Assembly (NCBI GenBank): GCA_963920575.1 | Contig: OY986963.1 | Span: forward strand, 2,208,896 to 2,272,895 | Length of the DNA: 64,000 bases | Reading direction: 5' to 3' | From: Narthecium ossifragum | Taxonomy: Eukaryota > Streptophyta > Magnoliopsida > Dioscoreales > Nartheciaceae | Shown: positions 25,599 through 35,931 of the stretch, one piece after another | Position numbering within the stretch: the first letter of the stretch is position 1 | Layout of the letters: each line of letters begins with the position of its first letter | Translations under genes and position numbers: made by a program | The notes under the pieces: model-generated | Told to the model about the DNA's origin: nothing | Database searches by the model: none | Seen by the model: only the letters and a program-made list of their open reading frames with translations

Positions 25599-25629
<31 letters not shown>

Positions 25630-25634
25630 ATATA
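25594..25634. repeat. TA microsatellite
   Basis: An alternating TA tract of about 40 bases, with a shorter similar tract near 25559-25569. Both are followed by TTCACCT and lie in the spacer upstream of PMEI copy F. The rest of 25425-26500 shows no gene. Confidence 0.8.
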
Positions 25635-26570
25635 TTCACCTACAGGTCGTTACATACATATAACAGGCTGTCTCGCTTACGTACTAACGTTGTTTTTATT
25701 CTTAGTCCAATTCTATTTAATATGACTACTAACTAAGCAAAAAAAAAAAATTCTAATATGACTACCAAGTTTAACAACTCAAACCATTTTAATGAGGTTG
25801 GTGTTAATTGGGAGCCTGTCGGGCTCCGCAAATGGCTTCTGCCATTATAAGAAATCCTCGGAAGATGGAAGCGCGCGCGCACCATGTGAAATCATGTTCA
25901 CTGGAGGAGCACCCATTGACCATTGTCCATGTTCATGCACTTACAGTCATGAAACTTCTGTATATTAAAGAAAAGACTGCAACATTTTTTGTTGCTATTA
26001 TTATATGTATATATACACATATGTAATAATGCAAATAAAAAGATTAGATTAAGCAATCACATCTTATATGATTTTGGTTATACACACGTAGACGATATCT
26101 ATTAATCTTATACTTGTGTTTATTTAAATAAAATCTAACGGTAGAGGGGAGAAGGGAGAGGGTAGAGGGTAGAGGGGGAGAGGATGAGTTGGTTGGGAAG
26201 AGATAGACATAAAGAGAGATTGGTCGGTTGTTACATGCGTATGATCTGGCATGGGACGGTCCCACTGCTAGTTCATTGATATTATTTAGGTAGATATATT
26301 CTCAATATTCACCATTAGGATAAGTTTTACAATCGAGAGATACATGTTAAAGGTGCAATGTATATGAACGAATCATTCATGTAAGTATGTAACGCATTCA
26401 CGAGTGAAGGGAAACAAGAAGTAGATGTTTAATTAGTTTCCATTACTTTACGTATTGGGCTCATTTATTTTTAGGAACTTGCATACAACTATACATGTGT
26501 GTGTGTTTGATTGGTATGCAAGGCACTAAATTCGATATTAGTGAATTCCCAACATATTGCGTTTAAATTT

Positions 26571-27129
26571 ACTGGGATTTCCTTCTCATGAGGATCGAAG
26601 GGCGACGAGCATAAAAAAGAAGAGATGAAGAAAGCGAGGATGCAAGGCGAGGGCGCGGGGCGCGCACAAGCGACGCCGGCACTAGTTGAGCCCGGGCACA
26701 GCGTGTGAGGGGCACCGCGCACACGCGCCGAGCTGGGGTGCGATCTCCTTCTACGCGTTCTTTATGTGATTTAAGTGTGGGCTTAGCGTCTTAGTTTTCT
26801 CAATGTAAAGGATTGTAGTAATAAAAGGGCTAAAACAGTAAAACTAGAGTTTTTGTGCGCCCAAGATGTGCTTCTGTGAGGGGTTGTGATGACCTAGGTT
26901 TGGTGACAGTCTGAGGAGTCTATGAGAGAAAAGGACATCGTAACTAGCAAACCTCTATAAGCTCTTGTATCATTTTCATAGTTGACCTTCGATCTTGCTG
27001 CTACACCCCTGGCTTTTCTTTCTGGTTATTTTTATGAGGTTTTGCATTTAAATTTCTTGTTTTGTCTCTTTTGTTTGGTTGTCTCTTTCACTACGACTTC
27101 CCTTCCGTATCTAATGCATCTCCGACACA
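26571..27129. mobile_element. 559-base insertion in a duplicated PMEI spacer
   Basis: The spacer unit conserved at 29126-29280 (TGATTGGTATGCAAGG..CTTAAATTTAAGCTAAGAGGC) is here cut after GTTTAAATTT (26561-26570). It resumes at AAATTTGGACCGAGAGGC (27130). AAATTT flanks both edges, as expected of a short target duplication. The insert is GC-rich at 26630-26740 and then T-rich, with no recognisable protein. The class is unknown; a solo LTR or a non-autonomous DNA element are possible. Confidence 0.6.
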
Positions 27130-27579
27130 AAATTTGGACCGAGAGGCTCAAAAAAGTAGTTCATGGTCAACTGATAATAAGGAATGTGCTAATTACTAAA
27201 TAAGAATATTCGCCATGACTTCGATTGCTCCCTCATATATATACCATCATAGCAATAAGCTCAAATCTGATTGAATCTCATCCAGCGGTTCAAAGATTAG
27301 CATATATTTGAATCCGGGTTAGTATTTTATTAACGACCTCCTGTTGGATGAGATTCAAATAAATCAATACTATTGGTACCATGTATGAGAAAAGAGATCG
27401 TATGAGTAGGAGACAAAACTCATTGGTCACGATGTCATTTGAAAGGAATGGGCACTATATAAAAAGTCCTTCAATTCTTCATGTTCCTGTCTCAACTAGC
27501 TAGGACCTTAAATATGAACCAAAACAAAGCAGTGATCCTGCATACATATATATATAGACTTTAATAAACTGTTAGCAAA

Positions 27580-28146
27580 TCATTTATTCAGACCGGCAGT
27601 AATAGCCAGGGAGATTGCAATGAGCCCTTTAGAATCCTCGTTCTCCTTAGCTAAGAGTGACTTGATGCCCCGCTTGGCGAACGAGTCCTCGCAATTGGAC
27701 GGCGTCTTCAGTGCTGCGCTGAGATAAGTCTGGGCATCTCCGTACCGACTCGACCGGATGGCGTCAATGGCATCTTGCAAACCAGCGTCAGCGAATAGAT
27801 TGGTGTACACAGACAAACAGGTCTCCAAGACCTCCTTCAGGAGGCGACTACCGTTGCTAGTTTTGAGCAACTCATCAGCGATCTTGGCCCTGGTGCTCGT
27901 GGCGTTGACCATCGCCAGCAACGCGGCGGCGCCGGCCAGCTCTTTGACTTTGACGGAGGGATCGCCAATGTCGGGGAAGACCTGCAGCGACGTGACGCAG
28001 AAGTCGTAGCTCACGTTGGGGGATCTGTTTGCCGAGTCTTTGCATGTTTTATGGAGGAGGTCGTCATCGGCGGCGGCAAAGGAGAGGCTGGAGTGGAGGA
28101 CCGTGGCGGCGGAGAAGAGCAATGGGAGGAAGATGGTGGACCTCAT
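27580..28146 (-). CDS. PMEI / invertase inhibitor-like protein, copy G
   Basis: A 188-residue intronless protein: MRSTIFLPLLFSAATVLHSSLSF signal peptide, LLHKTCKDSANRSPNVSYDFCVTSL, NATSTRAKIADELLKTSNGSRL, ETCLSVYTNLF, SNCEDSFAKRGIKSLLAKENEDSKG and the ending IAISLAITAGLNK. The last segment is identical or nearly so in copies H and I, as is the following 3' sequence, showing recent tandem duplication. PSVKVKELAGAAALL replaces the usual SADVKGLAVIAA helix, a local divergence. A CATGCATG element lies about 155 bases upstream. Secreted inhibitor by family; target unknown. Confidence 0.9.
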   Translation of the reverse strand: MRSTIFLPLLFSAATVLHSSLSFAAADDDLLHKTCKDSANRSPNVSYDFCVTSLQVFPDIGDPSVKVKELAGAAALLAMVNATSTRAKIADELLKTSNGSRLLKEVLETCLSVYTNLFADAGLQDAIDAIRSSRYGDAQTYLSAALKTPSNCEDSFAKRGIKSLLAKENEDSKGLIAISLAITAGLNK

Positions 28147-28301
28147 TGTCTCAATTGGAAGAGGCTTTGGATTGATAGAGGAACATGCAAGCTAGTGATC
28201 TCTATTTAATTGTTTCAGTACTATATATATATGAGGAGAGTGGACAACATCTTTTTTCTGTTATATAAGGATGATGGTATGCTAGATTGCTAACTGCATG
28301 C

Positions 28302-28309
28302 CATGCATG
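28302..28309. promoter_or_regulatory. RY (CATGCATG) element upstream of PMEI copy G
   Basis: CATGCATG occurs about 155 bases upstream of the copy G start, inside GCCATGCATGCATGGATATT. The same block precedes copy I, and a degraded form precedes copy H (about 30890). RY elements are targets of B3 factors of the ABI3/FUS3 type. Function here is inferred from the motif only. Confidence 0.4.
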
Positions 28310-29125
28310 CATGGATATTTCATGCAGCAGAACAGAGGATGCATGAGAAGAATCGTCTCCATCGTTTGGCAGGTTGCGAGCATGCCTTTGTAATGCACTA
28401 ATTAATATAGCATATCTTTTAGATTCATTGTAATTATCTGCATTAAAATTATGGAGATAATTAACAGGTAGATTTTGAATGATTATCTATTTTTAAAGCA
28501 AATTGTGATCTAGAAGTGTCTCATATGGCCCGGCCGGGAAGTGGATGTGATTGTGAGATATATATTTTTCAGTAGAGTTTTAAAAGAGTTTATCAGTCTT
28601 ATAAGACCCGGTGCATCGTCCTATCATATGGCTAACACTATTTTTATATGTTTATGACTTTGGCAATCAAATGGTGGGGATAGGGGTGGGGGAGTTAATG
28701 GGAGTATATCATCCTCATATGAGGTTATGATTATAAGTGAAACTTTTGTTGTCTTACATGGCGGAAGAATGTCCTAGGTGGAGCTTATATGGTGCCTATG
28801 TGGCATGATAATCCTAGGTTGAGGAGGGTTTGATAGGAGAGAGTTATTGGGTGGTTATCCAGTCACGTGATAGGGAGCACAACTAATATATATATATATA
28901 AAGAGAGAGAGGGGGGGGGGTGTTTATAATCGTGTCAGGTGGCACGAGGAGGTTTCCCACTAGTTACATATATAAGCTGCTACAAGTTAACTAATTAACA
29001 TGCTATATATATTAGGTATGTACCTCTGTAATCAAATATATTTCAAACAACCAAGTAGATGTTTTGTTTCTATTGCTTTGCATGGCTAATTTATTTTTAG
29101 GAGCTTATAGACAACATTTCATGTT

Positions 29126-29550
29126 TGATTGGTATGCAAGGCACTAAATTCGATATTAACTATTAAATTCCCAGCACATATATTGCTCTTAAATTTAAGC
29201 TAAGAGGCTAAAAAATTAAGGTAGTTCATTGTCACGATGTCGTTTGAAAGGAATGGGCACTACATTCCTTCATGTTACTGTGATTGGCATGCAACGCACT
29301 AAATTCGATATAAATTATTGAATTCCCAACACATTTTTTTTTTATTTTTTTTTTTATTTTGATGAGATGAGCCAAAGGCTAGTAGTTACAAACAAAGACC
29401 CCTAAAACAGAGTTATAACAATTGGTAGCTGTCTAACAGCTCCCAACACATATATTGCTCTTAAATTTGGGCTAAGAGGCTAAAAAATTAAGGTAGTTTA
29501 TTGTCACGATGTCATTTGAAAGGAAAGGGCACTACATTCCTTCGTGTTAT
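29126..29550. repeat. 155-base spacer unit in tandem, second copy split by a LINE
   Basis: Copy 1 (29126-29280) begins TGATTGGTATGCAAGG and includes GTCACGATGTCGTTTGAAAG and GGGCACTACATTCCTTC. Copy 2 starts at 29281 and is the same, except for a 106-base LINE insertion plus its target duplication. Partial copies occur at about 26505-26570, 29860-29940 and 31418-31500. They trace the repeated duplication of PMEI gene plus spacer. Confidence 0.85.
29335..29440 (-). mobile_element. 106-base truncated LINE with perfect target duplication
   Basis: The minus strand ends GCCTTTGGCTCATCTCATCA followed by an A-rich tail (T-rich at 29335-29362 here). TCCCAACACAT is present on both sides, at 29324-29334 and 29441-29451. 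The uninterrupted neighbour copy (29126-29280) is the empty site. This is a clear target-primed insertion, heavily truncated at its 5' end. Confidence 0.88.
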
Positions 29551-29569
29551 TGTCTGTCTCGACTAGAAA

Positions 29570-29770
29570 CATATTTGGTATGGAGTTATCCTCACACTTA
29601 TCTTTAAACATCAAAAGTAATCATTATTAATTTATCCTCATTCTAACTACCACCATTATTTTATTTTTTTCTATCCACATTCCTTAACCTCCTTAAGTCA
29701 GAATAAGCTAACCCTAAAATCTCTTAACCCCCATTAACCAGGAATAAGCTAACCCACACCAAACGCCCCC
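29570..29770. mobile_element. degenerate MITE-like sequence
   Basis: Begins near CATATTTGGTATGG and ends ACACCAAACGCCCCCC. The interior is rich in CTTAACC/ATTAACC stretches similar to the TATCCCC-rich MITEs at 52325, 53750 and 61851. The left end is poorly conserved and no target duplication is visible. Confidence 0.4.
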
Positions 29771-30187
29771 CTTTAAATATGAACAAACATTGTGTATATA
29801 ATGGTCATTGCATATTTAAGACATTTCATCCATCCATAAATTAGGAGCCAAAGACAACATTTCATGTTTAATTAATTGGTATGCAAGCTAGGCACTAAAT
29901 TAATCCATGGATATCTAACATATATATTGCTCTTAATTTTTTTTTCCTTCCTTTTTTATAGTTTTATTTATTGTTATATATTTTATAATATAATTGAACA
30001 AATCTGTTTTTTGAAATTGATGAAATAATACATACTAAGTTAACAGATCAAACTGGAATGAAACAAGAAATATATAATAGATCATCAAAGTGCTAGCTAT
30101 TCTCCATTTCACATTATTGCACTGAAAGTAAACAAAGCAGTGATTCAGCATACATATACCGACTCTAATTAAGGAATTGCTAGCAAA

Positions 30188-30745
30188 TCATTTATTCAGA
30201 CTGGCAGTAATAGCCAGAGAGATTGCGATGAGCCCAGAAGAATCCTTGTCCTCTTTAGCTAAGGGGGACGTCTTGATGCCCATCTCGCTGATCGAGTCCT
30301 CGCACGTTGACGGCGAGTCCAGCGCCGCACTGAGATAAGTCTGGGCGTCTCCGTACCGGCTCGACTGGATGGCATCGATGGCATCGGGCAAACGGCCGAT
30401 CAGATCAGAGTACAGAGACAGACAGGTCTTCAACGCATCCTGCATGAGGCGACCACCGTTGTTAGTGTTGATCAACTCGGTGATCTTGGCCTTGGTGCTC
30501 GTGGCGTTGGCCAACGACAGCCGCGCCGCGATGACGGCCAGCCCCTTGACGTCGGCGGAGCCGCTCCCGGGGAAGGCCTGCAGGGACGAGACGCAGAAGT
30601 CGTAGTTCACGTTGGGGTCTCCATTTGCCGAGTCCCTGCATGTTTTAAGGAAGAGGTCGCCATCGGCGGCGGCGACCGAGAGGCTACAGTGGATTAGGAC
30701 GATGGCGGCGGCGAAGAGCAATGAGAGGGAGAAGGTGGACCTCAT
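30188..30745 (-). CDS. PMEI / invertase inhibitor-like protein, copy H
   Basis: A 185-residue intronless protein: MRSTFSLSLLFAAAIVLIHC signal peptide, FLKTCRDSANGDPNVNYDFCVSSL, GSADVKGLAVIAARLSLANATSTKAKI, KTCLSLYSDLIGRLPDAIDAIQSSRYGD, STCEDSISEMGIKTSPLAKEDKDSSG and ending IAISLAITASLNK. It has the full set of conserved cysteines and no lesion. Of the G-H-I trio it keeps the most canonical core. The TTTATTCAGACTGGCAGTAA sequence at the stop is shared with G and I. Confidence 0.92.
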   Translation of the reverse strand: MRSTFSLSLLFAAAIVLIHCSLSVAAADGDLFLKTCRDSANGDPNVNYDFCVSSLQAFPGSGSADVKGLAVIAARLSLANATSTKAKITELINTNNGGRLMQDALKTCLSLYSDLIGRLPDAIDAIQSSRYGDAQTYLSAALDSPSTCEDSISEMGIKTSPLAKEDKDSSGLIAISLAITASLNK

Positions 30746-31581
30746 TGTATATATGAATCGGTGGAAGAGGGCTTTGGATTGATGGAGGAACAGTCGCTGT
30801 TTGTATCACCCTAAATACATCAACATCAGGACTCAGGAGAGTGGACAATATGATCTTGTTTAATATATATGCATGATATATATGCTAGTTGCCATGCATA
30901 TCCTATGGATATTTCATGCACCGGAACAGAGGATGAGAAGAATCGCCTCCATTGCTTGGCAGGGGTTGCGTTCCTGGGTAATGCACTAATGTAGCATATA
31001 TTGTAGGGATTCACTGGATTAATCCGCACTAAGAATTAATATGGAGAGAGATAGTAGATTTTGAACGACATCTATTTTTAATGCAAATTAATTGTCATCT
31101 AGAAGAAGAGTCGTATTTAATTGTGAGGTTAGAAAAAATGAGGTTAACAAAGAATAGTGTTAGAAAGGGTTAGTAAAACTCCGGACCGTTCATACGATAT
31201 GCACTGTGATACATGAAAGTAATGGCACGAGAGAAACAAAACTCATTCATACGAATGACGAATTCGAAAGGAATGGGCACTGTATAAAATTAATGACCTT
31301 CATATTCCTATCTCAATTCTAAACTAGGCGTTTAAATATGAACCAAAACCAATTGTATATATGATAGACATTGCATTTAAGTCATTTCATCTGTCCAAAA
31401 ATTAGGAGGGAAAGACAACATTTCATGTTTGATTGGTATGCAAGGCACTAAATTAATCCATCGATATTATTGAATTCCCAACATATTGCTCTTAGATTTT
31501 TCTTTTCTTTTCCTTTTTAAAGTTTTATCATTGTCGTTTTATACTTGAATGAACTTGTTTTTTGAAATTTAGAAAATAATG

Positions 31582-33402
31582 TTAGGAATATATGTGGGAG
31601 AGAAGAGAGAGAAAACACACAAAATACACCGATTTACATGGTTCACATCGAACATGGCTACGTCAACAAAGTCGCTGGAGTTCACCACTATTTCAGAGGT
31701 AAAACACAAAAATTACATATATTATATAAGATCAAGTGCATTCTATCATGCGGTTGAAGATGACCGATCCAAGTTATATATGTTCGGATATATTAGGCGA
31801 TCGAAATGAAGTCACGTGGAAGGAAGTAATGGGGGTGGTGGTTACCTTTGCCATGTTGCAAGGGGGCCCACTTAGTATTATATATGACGACTACACATAT
31901 AAACTCTTATATCATGAGGTTTCGGCACAGAGGAGTAAAATTACATAAAATACCCTGATTAAACAAATCTTATTTTCTGTTTAGCTTCGGGGGCAGCGCC
32001 CTCGAATCCCTGTCGTGGACGTTGCCACTGAACCATGTTGATCCTAACCTTGTTTTGATGATATCAATATGTGCATAATGATAAAATAATGATTTGATGT
32101 TTATATCCCTCAATTTAAATCACTTATATCTCAATTTTTAGAACTTTTTTTATTGACGGTTTATATTAGGGTCGACCGTCAAATGCATGGCACGGTCGAT
32201 GGTCAAGACAGCCATTCTGGACTGATTCTGGCGGTCTATCCAAGTATCAACTCTGGCTGCACTTTTTCTTGACAAAGAACCACGGTCGATGCATGAATCG
32301 ACCGTGAAAATTGGACGGTTGATGTAATGGATGATCCATGTATTGACCCTGGAGTGCAAAAATCTTGACAAAGTCTCTCGGTCGATCCGTTCATCGACTG
32401 CGAATGGATCGACCGTGTAAGTTGTTTGTTTGTTTTATAATTTGGCTAAGTGATGGCTTGGAGGAAAAGTTTTTTTAAAAATGTTTCATGTCAATGGATA
32501 ATGTGGCGGATGATGCACGGATCGACCGCGAGATATGTGGATTTAATATCAAGATATATATTGGCGGTCGACGAAGCATCAATCATGCATGAGGTGTCAT
32601 TTTCATGACAGAGGCTTACGGTCTATGCGGTAGACGATGCGTAGATCGACTGCATAGCATGAAGGCTATTTTTTGTATACAACGGTTGACGTGACGGACG
32701 ATGCATGGATCAACCGTCAGTATACGCGGATTCAAAAATAGAGTCATTGGAGAGTTGCATGGATCCATTGGATGGCTTGTTTGGGCTGGTTAAGGGGAAA
32801 ATATAAGTAGTCTTGGTTTCTAAACTTGCCAAGTGCCTATTGCAATTATTTGTGATCATTTGGGCAAGTTAAATCGATGGCTTTATTACTACTTGAGAGA
32901 TTTAACTTTTGTAAAACTATTTCAAATTGTGAAGTAGATTTTGAGAGAATTCAAGAGAGATTTGGAAGATCATCAAGAGGTATTGGGAGATGATTGTAAG
33001 ATTACCAAGCACTCGAAAGTTTAGAGGAACCCTTGTAATAAATTTACAAGTAGTGGAACCTCAAGAGGATCTTGAGCGAAGTGGACGTAAATCAAAAATT
33101 GGATCGAACCACTGCTATAAAACTCGGTGCAGTTTTTCTAACTCACCTCTCATCATATTCTAATTACTTGTTTTATTAGCTCTTCATTTCATTTACAAGT
33201 ATTGACGCTATAGATTACTCCTTTCTAGGTTTTTCATTTATTGATTTATCGGAAAAGGTTCAATTCATTCCCTCCTGGGCTTTCAGAACCTGACGACCTG
33301 ACCGAGCAGACCGAGCAGGTCGATTCCCGACAGCTCTGCGCAACGCTGTATGGTCAGGTCCGAAACATAATCCGGCGGGTGATCGGGCTCCACATTTCAA
33401 CG
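31582..33402. mobile_element. 1.8-kb composite retrotransposon-derived insertion
   Basis: AATAATG flanks both edges (31575-31581 and 33403-33409). The paralogous spacer downstream of copy H reads continuously through this point (GAAATAATACATACTAA near 30025), so the empty site is known. The left part begins TTAGGAATATATGTGGGAGAG and runs through CGATTTACATGGTTCACATCG, wording common in plant Copia LTRs. A second LTR-like segment starts near 32036. No intact gag-pol frame remains. Confidence 0.75.
32036..33290 (+). mobile_element. Copia-type LTR remnant, nested in the composite insertion
   Basis: Begins TGTTGATCCTAACCTTGTTT. It contains several diverged copies of a GGTCGATGCATG..TCGACCGTG motif about 100 bases apart. 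Its 3' part has features of Copia LTR ends: AGTGGACGTAAATC, GGATCGAACCACTGCTATAA and GGTTCAATTCATTCCCTCC. A related segment recurs at 55931-56500. No internal domain is present, so it may be a solo or truncated LTR; the exact ends are uncertain. Confidence 0.6.
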
Positions 33403-33556
33403 AATAATGCATACTAAATTAACAGATCAAGCTAGAATGAACCAAGAAGTAATAGATAATCAAACAGCTAGCAATTCTCCATTCCACATTATTGAACTAA
33501 ATAAACAAAGCACTGATTCAGCATGCATATATAGACTTTAATAAACTGTTAGCAAA

Positions 33557-34122
33557 TCATTTATTCAGACCGGCAGTAATAGCCAGAGAGATTGCAATGA
33601 GCCTCTTAGAATTCTCGTTCCCCTTAGCTAAGAGTGACTTGAAGCGCAACTCGGCCAACGAGTCCTCGCACGTCGACGGCGTGTCCAGTGCCGCGCTGAG
33701 ATAGGTCTGGGCATCTCCGTACCGGCTCGACTGGATGGCGTCGATGGCACGGGGCAAACGACCGGTCAGATCGGAGTACACAGACAAACAGGTCTCCAAG
33801 TCTCCTTCAGGAGGCGATGAGCACCGTTGCTAGTTTTGAGCAACGCAGTGATCCTGTTCGTGATGCTCGTGGCGTTGGCCAACGACAGCTTCGCGGCAGC
33901 GCCGGCCAGCCCTTTGACGTCTGCGGAGCTGATCCCGGGGAAGACCTGCAGCGACTTGACGCAGAAGTCGTAGTTCACGTTGGGGGATCCGTTTGCCGAG
34001 TCTTTGCATGTTTTCTGGAGGAGATCGTTATCGGCGGCTGTGACCGAGAGGCTGCAGTGGAGGACGGTGGCCGCGGCGACGGCGAAGAGCAATGGGAGGA
34101 AGATGGTGAGCGTGGACCTCAT
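33557..34122 (-). pseudogene. PMEI / invertase inhibitor-like, copy I, frameshifted
   Basis: The frame from 34122 reads MRSTLTIFLPLLFAVAA, LLQKTCKDSANGSPNVNYDFCVKSL and SADVKGLAGAAAKLSLANATSITNRI. After RLLKE it becomes TWRPVCLCTPI and stops. The next frame resumes ETCLSVYSDLTGRLPRAIDAIQ and ends IAISLAITAGLNK. Copy G has CCAAGACCTCC where this copy has CCAAGTCTCC (about 33797-33806): one base is missing. Everything else is intact, so this is either a young pseudogene or a sequence error. If the frame were intact in vivo it would be the closest paralogue of copy G. Confidence 0.8.
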
Positions 34123-34202
34123 TGTCTCTATTTGTTTCAGTACTTATATAACAGGAGGGTGGACAATATCTTCTTTATATGCATGGTATGCTAGCTGCAT
34201 GC

Positions 34203-34210
34203 CATGCATG
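34203..34210. promoter_or_regulatory. RY (CATGCATG) element upstream of PMEI copy I
   Basis: CATGCATG about 80 bases upstream of the copy I start, in the same block (GCCATGCATGCATGGATATT) as upstream of copy G. Motif-level evidence only. Confidence 0.4.
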
Positions 34211-34282
34211 CATGGATATTTCATGCAGCAGAACAGAGGATGAGAAGAATCATCTCCATCGTTTGGCAGGTTGCGTGCATGG

Positions 34283-34590
34283 TTTTGTAACGCACTAATG
34301 TGGGATTCACTACTGGAATCTGCATTAAGAATATATATGGATATCATAACATGTAGATTTTGAATGACATCTATTTTTAATGCAAATTGTGATCTAGAAG
34401 AGTCTTATTTGGCTCCGGGAAGCAGCTAGATTATTTATTAACCCCATGATTCAACATATTTTAAATATATTAACCCTGAAAGCATTAAAAAATTTCATAC
34501 AATGCCCCTTTGTCCTCACAGTGTTAACAGAGTCCTGTGAATTAAATGCCTATTTGTCCTCAGCCTCTACCTTTCTGAGTTTAAATCTGA
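34283..34590. repeat. 300-base block upstream of copy I, duplicated upstream of copy J
   Basis: From GTTTTGTAACGCACTAATG to CTTTCTGAGTTT, this block matches 35932-36233 at over 90 percent by eye, differing by a few substitutions and small indels. The earlier part (about 34283-34420) is also related to sequence upstream of G (28390-28530) and H (30970-31110). Confidence 0.88.
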
Positions 34591-34920
34591 ATACATGCAT
34601 GTGAAACATAATTTTTCACATGCTAAATCATAGGATGAAGTGAAGAGAAATAATTTGGAAGTGTAAGTATGCGTTACAAACTATAATAGAAAATAGACAG
34701 CAGCTGTACGTACGTACACGTATATATACGTACATTGTGGGACTTAAATTTCTACAAGAAAGCCAAATAGCTAAACAAACTATGACGCCAGCAAGCACGC
34801 TGTCAGCGGCCTTTCCGTGTTCCTCTTTGCGCAATGCAACGAAATTCTAGCAAGCTAAAGAAACACAACCTTCATCACGTCATTTTTATTCTTCTTTTAT
34901 ACATTTTAAGTTCTATGATG

Positions 34921-35163
34921 AAAACTAGCTAGAAAATTGATTCAAATACATATAGCTCATCACAAAGTTATTTGATTGCTTCAACTTGATTATAGAGATC
35001 AAAACTAGAAGATTAATTCAAATAATATATAGATATATAGCTCATCACAAAGTTATTTGATTGCTTCAACTTGATTATAGAGATCAAAACTAGAAGATTA
35101 ATTCAAATATATATAGCTCACAAAGTTATTTGATCGCTTCAACTTTATTATAGATATCATATT
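34921..35163. repeat. three tandem copies of an 80-base unit
   Basis: The unit contains TAGCTCATCACAAAGTTATTTG, TTCAACTTGATTATAGAGAT and AAAACTAGAAGATTAATTCAAAT. Copies begin near 34921, 35003 and 35087; the third is more diverged. It lies just downstream of PMEI copy J. Confidence 0.85.
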
Positions 35164-35213
35164 AAGTCTCAGATCTATGAGGAACATGCAAAATTATTCA
35201 TCAGTGCTCAAAA

Positions 35214-35744
35214 TCATGGATGCTGAAGCAGGTCGACGATGGTCAGCGAGATGGTCGACAGGCCGGAGGAGTCCCGGCTCTCCGCGGCCAGCGGCGACGG
35301 CTTGCGGAGCTTAGAGAAGCCATCGTCACACTCCTTAGTCTCCCTCAACGCCTCCCCCAGTAATCCCTTGGCGCCGTCGAACCGCCAGTTGTTGATGGAG
35401 TCTACGGCCTCCGACAGACTGGTGAGCATGTCGGTGTACAGGCGTAAGCACTGCTTCAAGCACGGCACCATGTCGGGCTCTGGCGGCTTCTTGATCAGGC
35501 CCTCGATCTTGAACTGGACGTAGCCGGCGTTGCTCAGCGCCAGGCTCGCGGCGATGTTGGCCAGGCCGCGCCGGTCGGATTCGTCGCTCTTGGGGTGTCC
35601 AAGAAACTCGTGCACGCAGTAGTAGTAGTTTATGGATGGGTTCCTCCTTGCTGCGGCTTCGCAGGTCTTTTCGATGTTACTGGCGCCGGCGAGGGAGATG
35701 GTTTGGTGGAGGAGGAGTATACCGAGGAGGAAGAGAGGAGCCAT
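35214..35744 (-). CDS. PMEI / invertase inhibitor-like protein, copy J
   Basis: A 176-residue intronless protein: MAPLFLLGILLLHQTISLAGA signal peptide, NIEKTCEAAARRNPSINYYYCV, DESDRRGLANIAASLALSNAGYVQFKI, a Pro-rich insert KKPPEPD, MVPCLKQCLRLYTDM and KECDDGFSKLRKPSPLAAESRDSSG. It ends LSTISLTIVDLLQHP. The usual NATS before the helix is NAGY, so that glycosylation site is lost. Its coding sequence is well separated from F-I although its upstream DNA matches that of copy I. TATTTATAAAAGG (35793-35805) suits a TATA box about 50 bases upstream. Confidence 0.9.
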   Translation of the reverse strand: MAPLFLLGILLLHQTISLAGASNIEKTCEAAARRNPSINYYYCVHEFLGHPKSDESDRRGLANIAASLALSNAGYVQFKIEGLIKKPPEPDMVPCLKQCLRLYTDMLTSLSEAVDSINNWRFDGAKGLLGEALRETKECDDGFSKLRKPSPLAAESRDSSGLSTISLTIVDLLQHP

Positions 35745-35931
35745 GGTGGTCTCTTCTTTGTGTTGTGGGTCAAAGATAAGGCCCTCTGCATGTATTTATA
35801 AAAGGATGTGAGGGTCTTTTTTCATAAATGGCCCCCCTAGTTATTTATTGTCTGCCAACTATGGGGGCGTTTGGTTGCTGCATGCATCATGCATCATCAT
35901 GGTCCAAAACCAAATGAAGCCCTCTGCATGG

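Noticed and set aside
26489..26722. 77-codon minus frame at the GC-rich insert
   Set aside because: It spans the edge of an insertion and has no family features.
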